64,000 bases of DNA from Apodemus sylvaticus (taxonomy: Eukaryota; Chordata; Mammalia; Rodentia; Muridae), in the NCBI RefSeq assembly GCF_947179515.1, contig NC_067485.1:72673646-72737645 (forward strand). The letters run 5' to 3'. Positions 34,867 to 46,201 of the stretch are shown here, one piece after another. Each line of letters begins with the position of its first letter. Within the stretch, counting starts at the first letter, position 1. A program made the position numbers and the translations under genes. Under the pieces are notes generated by a model. The model saw only the letters and a list, made by a program, of their open reading frames with translations. It was not told the origin of the DNA and did not search any database.

Positions 34867-35139
34867 TTTTTTTTATTCGATATAATTTATTTACATTTCA
34901 AATGATTTCCCCTTTTCTAGCCCCCCCACTCCCCGAAAGTCCCGTAAGCCCCCTTCTCTTCCCCTGTCCTCCCATCCACCCCTTCCCACTTCTCCGTTCT
35001 GGTTTTGCTGAATACTGTTTCACTGAGTCTTTCCAGAACCAGGGGCCACTCCTCCTTTCTTCTTGTACCTCATTTGATGTGTGGATTATGTTTTGGGTAT
35101 TCCAGTTTTCTAGGTTAATATCCACTTATTAGCTCGAAG
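34867..35139 (-). mobile_element. Young L1, 5'-truncated, antisense, no TSD found
   Basis: A poly-T tract at 34867 precedes 'attcgatataatttatttac' and the reverse of the young 3'UTR. It ends at 'ccacttattag', just past the ORF2 stop. The flanks ('gaacttcataaag' on the left, 'ctcgaagtgctc' on the right) share no direct repeat. Confidence 0.9.
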
Positions 35140-37211
35140 TGCTCTACTATTAGCCTAAGCCATAGATGGCTGGAGAAAGGAATGTCTCACCAACAGCTTA
35201 TCTAACATATGCTCCATGATGATTGACTATGTGGTTTATATATGAGATAAAAGAAAGCAAAGCAAGCAGGTATGAGGCACTGGCCTGAGGCAACAAACAG
35301 TCCCATGCAAGTGTGCCCTTAGGGCCCAAGAACTAGAATAGTAATTAGACTTAGAATTCAGAATAGACAGGTGCTCCACTGGCAATGCACCTGGCCAGCT
35401 GTTGGTTCATAAGTAAATTAAATCAACATTTTGTTCAAAGTCAGTATTACCTTATGAAACAACTTACAGTTTTCTGGCTATTGGGTGTTTGACATATTTG
35501 AATGAAATATTTAGAGTAATAGTTGACAAACTGAACAGATATTTGAAAAGCACAGAATTAAAGAAATTATTTTGATTTTAAAAAATGCTTGGTGTATAAC
35601 AACAATCCCAAATCCCAAAGCATGATCAGAAGACTGATACTGAAAGACAGTGGATTTGAGAATACACTGAACAAGGTCCTTGGTCAAAAGCAAACAAATG
35701 TATCAATGTAGACATGAATGTTTTGCAAGGATGTGAGTCATGCAGTTGTGGGGGACCTATGAGGTCCTGAGTCTGGTTATAGGCTCTAGCACAAAAGGGT
35801 ACTTGTTGATTGTCACAGCAATTTAAGTTATGCCTATTTGAAGTACTACTTGATCAAAACATGAAGTGAGCCAATTTTACCTTTGATGAAACTGTAGAAC
35901 ATTTTTAAGACTTGATCTCAGAGAAGGTAGGGTAACTCAGGAGTGGAGCTTGTTTAAATTTTGCAGGAATCCACATATTTCATTCCAGGAAAAAAGGAAA
36001 AAATAACTCTAGTTATTAAAAAGAATTCTACATGGTAAATATAAATATAACTTACAATATTAGCCATAAAATTTATGAACTAGCTAAGGATAATTTTATT
36101 ATTCATCTACAAACTCTAAAAATAACAAATACAGAATAAGCTTTGCGACATAGAATTGAGTGTGTAATCCAGAATTTGAAATTTGCAAGTGAACATGAGT
36201 GTTATAGCCAATGATCACAGCACAGACACTAAGACTCTATCCTCCATGTCAGTAACCAAAGCCATGAGATTTAATGGTTTGGGAAAGCTCACTTAATAAA
36301 GGTGAAAAGGAAATCTGGACGTAGAGCTCTAAACTTTGATAAAAAATTCTCCTTAGATTTAGACAAAATTCAAAGAGACATTGACCATAAAAACATTCAA
36401 AGAGACACACTAATGGCCAGAGATAATAAACTCAGTACTAGTTCCAGGTATACCATATCTTATCTGACCTTTGCATCATTTGCTATAAATTTAGACAGCT
36501 AGATGCTGTACGTTACTATAATATTTGCATTGCTAGCTGAAATAGCCACATCCACAGAATTTTAGGACCTGTGTTACTGCGTTCTTGCTTAACCCTAAGA
36601 TTTTGATGAACAACATCTCAGTCTCTTATGCAGGCCATGCAGCAGAGGTCACATTATGGAGTTGTGTCTTGCACATGGACAGAAGGACATTTTCAATCTT
36701 CCTTATGAAGTCCAGCGTGATCTAACTAATCCAAGAAAACTGCAAGTGCCACAGACCTCCTTTGTCCTTGAAAATATTAAGAGCATTATCCCTTCAAAAT
36801 AGCTTGGATCCCATCTTTGCTTATATCAGAATTCATCATGCTCCTATAAAAGGATACATTACCTGAATTTTATAGTAATGACTGATGAGAATTGTCTGTA
36901 TTGTGACATATTTAGCAATTTCACATTCATTCAAGGGTTGTTTGAGTGGACCAACTTTATGCCTTGGAAATGCTTAGACCTGCCTTCAAAACATGAAAAT
37001 GTTCTGATGAAAACTCAGCTAGTTGTCTTTTTTTAAAGTACAAAATAATGTAAGTAATACATTTAAAGATGTAATTTCAGTGTAATGCTGTCCTAGACAC
37101 CTTTTGATTACCCCTGTGTGTTTTACATTTTATACATAAAGCCAATAAAAATATGAAGCAAAGGGCTTCTATCTACACAAATATAATCTGCTGTTCCATG
37201 TTTCTTCAGAG
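35140..37211. other. Unassigned AT-rich sequence
   Basis: No exon or repeat family supported. At 37142-37150 'gccaataaaaatatg' gives a possible polyadenylation signal with no poly-A tract behind it. Confidence 0.4.
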
Positions 37212-37312
37212 TTTGTTTGAGGCTAGCCTGGTCTACAGAGTGAGTTCCAGAACAGCCAGGGCTGCACAGAGAAATCCTGCCTCAAAAAACAAAACAAAGC
37301 AAAAAAAGAGGT
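37212..37312 (+). mobile_element. B1 SINE, 5'-truncated
   Basis: 'gaggctagcctggtctacagagtgagttccagaacagccagggctgcacagagaaatcctgcctcaa' followed by an A-rich tail. Confidence 0.85.
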
Positions 37313-38106
37313 TGTTGAAATGAACATTTTAATAGTAGCGATACACACTGAAAATAAAACTGCAACAGATTTACAATTCTTATAATTGCACTGTTTTATT
37401 TCTGTATGTAATTCCACCATCTCAACAATTATATGTATCAACATGAATATTATCTCTATTCACTGTGTCTTTGCAATTAAACTATAACAGAACATACTTA
37501 CTGGGTGCTGCTAAAAGCCATGATAGTTTTAGGGAAATTTCAAATAAGAAATTTTTCAAATAAATGGGATGGAGAGAAATTAATATTATTAGTGGATAAT
37601 ATGAAAAGTTTCTGCTGCTTTCCAGAAAGACTTTTTCACTTAAAATATTTTCTGAGTTACATTTTGGAACCCTTTTACTAAAGGATAATTAAGCAAGATT
37701 ACCGATATATATGCTTTCTTATATATAAAAATATTTAAAACGCTTAACAATGGATGAGTTTTGTGTGTTTCTTGTGATTTTTCCTGGATGTTAAGGTCTT
37801 GGGGTGATGTATTGTTGGTTTATCATTTTGCTTTGTTTAAATTTGGTATGTTTGTTCATTTGTTGGACCATTTGTTTTCTAAAGAGAGAAAATATGGATT
37901 TGCCTATGTCAGAGGAGCGGAGGAATTCTTAAAATCAACTATGCACATGCGGTTAAGAGTTTAACTTTCAATCTTTAAGTGAAAATGGTGGATATTGACC
38001 CAAAAAATTGTTTATAAAACCACTAAATACTTAAGTCCCAGATAAAACAGTGTCACCTAAAAGGTAAAAAACGGATGTAATTGGAATATACCTTAAGTTA
38101 TTTTAA
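37313..38106. other. Unassigned AT-rich sequence
   Basis: Nothing recognised. Confidence 0.4.
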
Positions 38107-38235
38107 TGTGCATGCCAGACCTCCTCTGTTATAGCCAGAGGACAACACTAAAGAGGTTCACTCCTCATACTACATGGGGTCCAGGGAATGAACATTGTGG
38201 TCAAATGGTGGCAAGAACCTCTACCCACTGTGTCT
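38107..38235 (-). mobile_element. B4/RSINE-type SINE, antisense
   Basis: 'gtgcatgccagacctcctctg...agccagaggacaac...ctacatggggtccagggaatgaac...aacctctacccactg' parallels the antisense B4/RSINE body and head. Confidence 0.5.
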
Positions 38236-38970
38236 TGTCAACAAACATTCAGGTTTTGTTGGAAATCTCATTCAAGTTCCAACTGGAAAGAAATTTAAAA
38301 TATTCCAAATTTGTTCTAGTTACTGACTCAGGTTAACAAAGGAGCATATCTGAAAAATGAGAATTTTGTGTCTGCTATCCAATTCAGTGGTTCATCAAAC
38401 TTAAAATACAATACTATCAGAAACCTGAAACACTTAGAGAGGCAAAAGCATAACTAACCTTATTAAGCTATCCCACCAAGCTCTCCTTCTTGAATGTGGA
38501 CTTAAATCGTGGCCCCTATGCTGTTGAACCCAAAGATATTCTGAAGACTGCTGTCACTGGTTCCCTCTGAGACAGATCTGTGGTGAGTGTGGATGTGTGA
38601 CAGCCTGTTCATCCTTCTCTCAGAGGCAAGCCTGGACTTGGTGTTCTGTAACTCCACAATACTGCTGTAAATACTGCGGAGGAAAACATTTCATGTCACA
38701 TACTTTTCCTAAATGACTCCCAAAATTGTATTTTGACAATTGCTGTAAGAAGAAATGTGATTTCTGTTTAAACATTCTTTTACCAGTCAAAATATTTCAG
38801 AGAATGACTACTATAATAATTGAAAGTTTAAATTACTATAATTACTTCAGACAATTCAAAGGTGATTTGTTTTTCCCAGGAGGCATATACTTTTATTATA
38901 TATTGGCATAATATTGAATGATTAATTTTGGTGTTCATAGATGTACAGAAAAGTTTAGAAAACTTAACAT
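38236..38970. other. Unassigned sequence
   Basis: Nothing recognised. Confidence 0.4.
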
Positions 38971-38985
38971 GATTATTCCATTTAT

Positions 38986-39140
38986 CACTTTTTTTTGGTT
39001 TTTTGAGACAGGGTTTCTCTGCATAGCCCTGGATGTCCTGGAACTCACTCTGTAGACCAGGCTGGCCTCAAACTCAGAAATCTACCTGCCTCTGCCTCCC
39101 AGAGTGCTGGGATTAAGGGAGTGTGCCACCACCACCTGGC
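38986..39140 (-). mobile_element. B1 SINE, full length, antisense, with TSD
   Basis: A T tract, then 'gagacagggtttctctgcatagccc...gggagtgtgccaccaccacctggc'. Flanking repeats GATTATTCCATTTAT (38971-38985) and GATTATTCAATTTAT (39141-39155) match at 14 of 15 bases. Confidence 0.95.
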
Positions 39141-39174
39141 GATTATTCAATTTATAATTTAAGTGTATAACAAT

Positions 39175-39819
39175 GATATATGATACATAATTTTATTTTT
39201 TTATTAAAAAGCATTACAATATGATCATAATTTTCACCTCTGTCAAATTCTCCAAGGTTTTACCCCCTCCCTACAAACCCAACTCCATGCCTTTTCTTTG
39301 TATTTCTTTGTGACTGGCAAGAAGCAAAAGAGACTAAGAAGCACACACACACTCATATTCACAAAATCAGAAATCAAAAAATACAGGCAAAAATCAATAA
39401 GACAAAAAATGTCTAAACAGCCTGAGCAGCCTCATATTCCAGCTGGACCTCCACTCTCCTTCTCCCTGTCTGTCCACCTTTTTCTGCTGAGCCTGAAACA
39501 CACAGGTAAGCTTCCAGTCCCCAACCCATCTTCCCTGCTTTCTGAGTCCTCTGTAGCAAGCCCAGCTGCTCTGAGCAGCCAGATGTCCCAGGGGAACCTC
39601 CATTCTCCCCCTATTCTCTCTTTCAACCTTCAATAGGTCTGCAGCTACTTAACCACAGAGACCTTCAGATCTATTACCACACAATCTAAGGATATCGATC
39701 AGAGGCCTGCCAAAGGAGGACCATTGTATTTAAGATCCCCCCCGCCATACCTACTATAAAAGATACATCAAAGGACCAAAGTCATACAGATGGAAACACG
39801 ACCTAAAAAGAACATAATT
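39175..39819. other. Probable old L1-related leader sequence
   Basis: 39175-39300 resembles a rodent L1-associated stretch ('acaatatgatcataattttcacc...aacccaactccatgcc') whose orientation I could not settle. 39400-39819 leads without a break into old L1 ORF1 and may be its 5'UTR. It lacks the CpG-rich character of the young L1 leader. No gene called. Confidence 0.35.
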
Positions 39820-40994
39820 TAAAAAGTCAGGCCGATATGACACCTTCGGAGCACAGATAAGCTTCTAGAGCAAGCCCAGGATATCTTATTACAACTTAAG
39901 CACAAGAAAATGGCCTTTCATTCAGTCTTATAGAAATGATACAGGACTTTAAAGAGGAAATTAATAAATCCTGTGAAGAAATACAGGACATAAGCCCAAC
40001 AGGTAGAGGTCTTTAAAGTGGAAACAAATAAATCCTTTAAAAATATACAGAGTAATACAAATAAACAGGTGAAAGAAATAAATAAAACCATGAAAGACCA
40101 GGAAGTCGAAATAGGAGCAATAAAGAAAACACCAACTGATGGAATCCTGGAGTTGGAAAACCTGGGGAAGAGAATAGGAACAATGGATGCAAGCATAACT
40201 AAAAGAATACAGGAGATGGAAGAAAGAATCTCAGGCATAGAAGCTACAATACAAGAAATAAATCTGTCAAAAAATGGTAAATCTAAAAAGTTCCTGACAC
40301 AAAATATCCTGGAAATCTGTGATATCATTAAATGACCTAACTTAAGAATAATTGGAATAGAAGAAGAAGAAGAGTCTCACCTTCAAGGCCCTGAAAATAT
40401 TCTGAACAAAATAACAAAACACTTTCTCAACCTAAAGAAGGAGAAACAACCTATAAAGCAAACCTATAGAACACCAAATAGACTGGACCAGAAATGAACA
40501 TCCTACCAACACAGAATAATCAAAACAGAAAATTTATTGAAAAAAAAAGAATACTAAATTTCCCAAGGTAAAGAGGTCAGATAATATACAGAAGCATACC
40601 TATTATATTCACACAAGACTTCTCAACAGAAATTCTAAAAGCAGTAGAAGGGCACGGTGACATATCTTGCAATGTCACAAATACTCCTACCTAGACTTTT
40701 CTACTCAGCAAACCTCTCAATCACTATAGACAGAGGAAAAAGATGTTTGCAGGCAAATACAAATTGAAACTATATTTATCTACGAATTCAGTCCTACAAA
40801 AAAATACAAGAAGAAAAATTTTCATGCAAGAACGATACCTACAATCAAGAACACACAGAGAAAATAAATAATTACAAGCCAGCAAATAAAAGAAAATCCC
40901 AACAACTGGTCATTAATTCCTCTCAATATCAATGGAAGAATTTCCTCAATAGCTAAAAAAAGCTTTAAAAAGTGATGCAAAATAGGATCCATCA
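39820..40994 (+). mobile_element. Old L1, left half (ORF1 and start of ORF2), split by a younger L1
   Basis: Degenerate ORF1 with readable coiled-coil text (40018-40335, NKQVKEINKTMKDQ...IQEMEERISGIE), then RRM and C-terminal-domain remnants. The ORF2 start is near 40908 ('cattaattcctctcaatatcaatgg'). It is interrupted at about ORF2 codon 35 by the young L1 at 40995. The last 16 bases are the left TSD copy. Confidence 0.85.
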
Positions 40995-42042
40995 GGAAAT
41001 ACAAAAATCATGGAAAGAAATCCAGGAGAATACAAAAGCCAACAAGGAGGAAATGCAAAAAACACTTAAAGAAATACAGGAGAACTTTGGTCAACAGGCT
41101 GAGGTCATGAAAGACAAAACACAAAAATCTCTTAAAGAAATACAGGAGAACTTTGGTCAACAGGCTGAGGTCATGAAAAAGGAAACACAAAAATCTCTTA
41201 AAGAATTACAGGAAAACACAAACATGCAAGTGAAGGAGCTAAGCAAAACCATCCAGGATCTAAAATCAGAAGTAGAAACAACTAAGAAAACTCAAAGGGA
41301 GACAACTTTGGAGATAGAAAGCCTTGGGAAGAAATCAGGGGACAGAGATGCAAATATCAACAACAGAATACAAGAGATAGAAGAACGAATCTCAGATGCT
41401 GAAGATTCCATAGAAACCATGGACTCAACAGTTAAAGAAAATGCAAAATGCAAAAAGCTTGTAACCCAAAATATCCAGGAAATCCAGGACACAATGAGAA
41501 GACCAAACCTAAGGATTATAGGCATAGAGGAGAGTGAAGATTTACAACTTAAAGGGCCAGCAAATATCTTCAATAAAATTATGGAAGAAAACTTCCCTAA
41601 CCTAAAGAGAGAGATGCCCATGAATATACAAGAAGCCTACAGAACTCCAAACAGACTGGACCAGAACAGAAATACTTCCCGTCACATAATAATCAAAACA
41701 CCAAATGTTCTAAACAAAGAAAGAATACTAAAGGCAGTAAGAGAAAAAGGCCAAGTAACATATAAAGGAAGACCTATCAGAATCACAGCAGACTTTTCAC
41801 CTGAGACTATGAAGGCTAGAAGGTCCTGGGCAGATCTCATGCAGACTCTAAGAGAACACAAATGCCAACCAAAACTACTATATCCAGCAAAACTCTCAAT
41901 CACCATAGATGGAGAAACTAAGATATTTCATGACAAAACCAAGTTTACCCAATATCTATCCACAAACCCGGCCCTAAAAAGGATAATAGGAGGACAACAC
42001 CAATACAAGGAGGGAAACTTCACCCTGGAAGAAGCAAGATAG
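40972..42042 (+). pseudogene. L1 ORF1, N-terminally truncated
   Basis: 356 codons. The first eight come from the old L1 and target site, so the ATG is accidental. The rest equals residues ~75-423 of the intact ORF1: coiled coil with the same 18/22/22-residue units, RRM and C-terminal domain, all in frame. The basic N-terminus is missing and there is no L1 promoter, so it is not expected to work in retrotransposition. Confidence 0.9.
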
Positions 42043-45000
42043 TAACCTTTCATCAAACCCAAAAGAAGTTAAGCATTCAAATTTAAAAAATAACGTCAAA
42101 AATGATAGGAAGTAACAATCACTATTCCTTAATATCTCTTAACATCAATGGACTTAATGCCCCAATAAAAAGACACAGACTAACTGACTGGATAAGTAAA
42201 CAAGACCCTACATTTTGCTGCTTACAGGAAACACACCTCAGGGTCAAAGACAAACACTACCTCAGAGTAAAAAGGCTGGAAGACAATTTTACAAGCAAAT
42301 GGTCTCAGGAAACAAGCTGGAGTAGCAATTTTAATATCAGATAAAATTGACTTTCAACCCAAAGTCATCAAAAGGGACCCTGAGGGACACTTCTTGCTGG
42401 TCAAAGGAAAAATACAAAAAGAAGAACTGTCAATCCTGAACATCTATGCCCCAAATGCAAGGGCACCCTCTTTCGTAAAAGAAACTTTATTAAAACTAAA
42501 AGCACACATTGCACCTAACACAATAATTGTGGGTGACTTCAACACTGCACTTTCCTCAATGGACCGATCAGGAAAACAAAAACTAAACAGGGACACAATG
42601 AAACTAATTGAAGCTTTGGACCAATTAGATTTAACATATATATATATAGAACATTCTATCCTAAAACAAAAGAATATACCTTTTTCTCAGCACCTCATGG
42701 TACCTTCTCCAAAATCGACCATATAATTGGTCACAAGACAGACCTCAACAAATATAAGAAGATAGAACTAATCCCATGCCTCCTATCTGACCACTATGGA
42801 GTCAAAGTGGTCTTCAATAGCAACAGAAACAACAGAAAAACCACATAAACGTGGAAACTGAACAATACTCTACTCAATGATACCTTGGTCAAGGAAGAAA
42901 TAAAGAAAGAAATTAAAGACTTTTTAGAGCACAATGAAAATGAAAACACAACATACCCAAATCTATGGGACACAATGAAAGCAGTGCTAAGAGGAAAACT
43001 CATAGCCCTGAGTGCCTCCAAAAAGAAAATGGAGAGAGCATACATTACCAGCTTAATGACACACCTGAAAGCCCTAGAACAAAAAGAAGCTATTTCGCCC
43101 AGGAGGAGTAGAAGGCAGGAAATCATCAAACTCAGGGCCGAAATCAATCAAGTAGAAACAAAGAGAACCATACAAAAAATCAACAAAACCAGGAGCTGGT
43201 TCTTTGAGAAAATCAACAAGATAGATAAACCCTTAGCCAGACTGACCAAAGGGCACAGAGAAAGTATCCAAATTAACAAACTTAGAAATGAAAAGGGAGA
43301 TATAACAACGGAAACGGAGGAAATCCAAAAAATCATCAGATCCTACTACAAGAGCCTGTACTCAACACAACTGGAGAATCTGGAGGAAATGGACAATTTC
43401 CTTGACAGATACCAAATACCAAAATTAAATCAGGACCAACTAGACCATCTAAACAGTCCCATAATGCCTAAAGAAATAGAAGGAGTCATAGAAAGTCTTC
43501 CAACCAAAAAAAGCACAGGACCAGATGGCTTCAGTGCAGAATTCTACCAGACCTTCAAAGAAGAGTTAACACCAATACTCTTCAAACTATTCCACAAAAT
43601 AGAAACAGAAGGAACACTACCCAATTCCTTCTACGAAGCCACAATTACGCTGATACCAAAGCCACAAAAAGATCCAACAAAGAAAGAGAACTTCAGGCCA
43701 ATTTCCCTTATGAACATCGATGCAAAAATACTCAATAAAATTCTTGCCAACCGAATCCAAGAACACATCAAAACGATCATCCACCATGATCAAGTAGGCT
43801 TTATCCCGGGAATGCAGGGTTGGTTCAATATACGGAAATCCATCAATACAATCCACTACATAAACAAACTCAAAGAACAAAACCACATGGTCATTTCATT
43901 GGATGCTGAAAAAGCATTTGACAAAATTCAGCATCCCTTCATGCTTAAAGTCTTGGAGAGAACAGGAATTCAAGGCCCAGACCTAAACATAGTAAAAGCA
44001 ATATACAGCAAACCGGTAGCCAGCATCAAACTAAATGGAGAGAAACTTGAAGCAATCCCACTGAAATCAGGGACCAGACAAGGCTGCCCCCTTTCTCCTT
44101 ATCTTTTCAATATTGTACTTGAGGTACTAGCTCGGGCAATTCGACAACATAAGGAGGTCAAAGGGATACAAATTGGAAAGGAAGAAGTCAAACTAGCATT
44201 ATTTGCAGACGACATGATCGTCTACCTAAGTGACCCAAAGAACTCCACTAGAGAGCTCCTACAACTGATAAACAACTTCAGCAAAGTGGCAGGTTATAAA
44301 ATCAACTCAAGCAAATCAGTGGCCTTCCTATACTCAAAGGATAAGCAGGCTAAGAAAGAAATTAGGGAAATGACCCCCTTCACAATAGCCACAAACAGTA
44401 TAAAGTATCTTGGGGTGACTCTTACCAAACATGTGAAAGATCTGTATGACAAGAACTTCAAGACTCTGAAGAAGGAAATGGAAGAAGATCTCAAAAAAAG
44501 GGAAAACCTCCCATGCTCATGGATCGGTAGAATTAATATAGTTAAAATGGCCATTTTACCTAAAGCACTATACAGATTCAATGCAATACCCATCAAAATC
44601 CCAACTCAATTCTTCACAGAGTTAGAAAGAGCAATTATCAAATTCATCTGGAGCAACAAAAAACCCAGGATAGCTAAAACTATTCTCAACAACAAAAGAA
44701 AATCTGGGGGAATCAGTATCCCTGACCTCAAGCAATACTACAGAGCAATAGTGTTAAAAACTGCATGGTATTGGTACAGTGACAGGCAGGAGGATCAATG
44801 GAACAGGATTGAAGATCCAGAAATGAACCCACACACCTATGGCCACTTGATCCTCGACAAAGAGGCTGAAAACATCCAATGGAAAAAAGATAGCCTTTTC
44901 AACAAATGGTGCTGGTTCAACTGGAGGTCAGCATGCAGAAGAATGCGAATTGATCCATCCTTGTCTCCTTGTACTAAGCTCAAATCCAAATGGATCAAGG

Positions 45001-46201
45001 ACCTCCACATAAAGCCAGACACTCTGAAGCTAATAGAAAAGAAACTGGGGAAGACCCTTGAGGACATCGGAACAGGGAGAAAGTTTCTGAACAGAACACC
45101 AATAGCTTATGCTCTAAGAGCAAGAATTGACAAATGGGACCTCATAAAATTACAAAGTTTCTGTGAGGCAAAGGACACCATCAAGAGGACAAATCGGCAA
45201 CCAACAAATTGGGAAAAGATCTTCACCAATCCTACATCAGATAGAGGGCTAATATCCAATATATATAAAGAACTCAAGAAGTTAGACTCCAGAAAACCAA
45301 ACAACCCTATTAAAAAATGGAGTACAGAGTTAAACAAAGAATTCTCACCTGAAGAACTTCGGATGGCAGAGAAGCATCTTAAAAAATGCTCAACTTCATT
45401 AGTCATTAGGGAAATGCAAATCAAAACAACCCTAAGATTTCATCTTACACCAGTCAGAATGGCTAAGTTTAAAAATTCAGGAGACAGCAGGTGTTGGAGA
45501 GGGTGTGGAGAAAGAGGAACACTCCTCCACTGCTGGTGGGGTTGCAAATTGGTACAACCACTCTGGAAATCAGTCTGGCAGTTCCTCCGAAAACTGGGCA
45601 CCTCACTTCCAGAAGATCCTGCTATACCACTCCTGGGCATATACCCAGAAGACGCCCCACCATGTAATAAGGAAACATGTTCTACTATGTTCATAGCAGC
45701 CCTATTTATAATTGCCAGATGCTGGAAAGAACCCAGGTATCCCTCAACAGAAGAGTGGATGCAAAAAATGTGGTATATCTACACAATGGAGTACTATTCA
45801 GCTATTAGAAACAATGAATTCATGAAATTCTTAGGCAAATGGATGGAGCTAGAGAATATCATACTAAGTGAGGTAACCCAGACTCAAAAGGTGAATCATG
45901 GTATGCATTCACTATTAAGTGGATATTAACCTAGAAAACTGGAATACCCAAAACATAATCCACACATCAAATGAGGTACAAGAAGAAAGGAGGAGTGGGC
46001 CCTGGTTCTGGAAAGACTCAGTGAAACAGTACTCAGCAAAACCAGAACGGGGAAGTGGGAAGGGGTGGGTGGGAGGACAGGGGAAAAGAAGGGGGCTTAT
46101 GGGACCTTCGGGGAGTGGGGGGGGCTAGAAAAGGGGAAGTCATTTGAAATGTAAATAAATTATATTGAATAAAAAAATAATAAAGCTGCTATGAACAAAA
46201 A
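40995..46201 (+). mobile_element. Young L1, 5'-truncated, nested in the old L1, perfect 16-bp TSD
   Basis: Begins inside the ORF1 coiled coil (equivalent to residue ~75) and runs to the 3' tail. The TSD AAAATAGGATCCATCA is identical at 40979-40994 and 46202-46217. By eye it is about 98% identical to the full-length L1 at 15376. After the L1 tail there is a short extra piece, GCTGCTATGAAC (46185-46196), and a second A run before the TSD. That pattern fits a 3' transduction or a two-step tail. Confidence 0.95.
42102..45929 (+). pseudogene. L1 ORF2, broken in the endonuclease domain
   Basis: Compared with the intact copy, there is one extra A in the A run at 42269-42273 (frame +1) and two extra bases in the TA repeat near 42636-42650, which together restore frame. 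A TAA stop follows at 42846-42848. From 42885 the frame stays open for 1014 codons, to the normal end, covering RT (FADD near 44204-44215) and the C-terminal Cys motif. The endonuclease is therefore split, while the RT half is still readable. It lacks a promoter of its own. Confidence 0.92.

Noticed and set aside
40018..40335. 105-codon plus frame as a stand-alone coiled-coil gene
   Set aside because: It is a surviving piece of old L1 ORF1.
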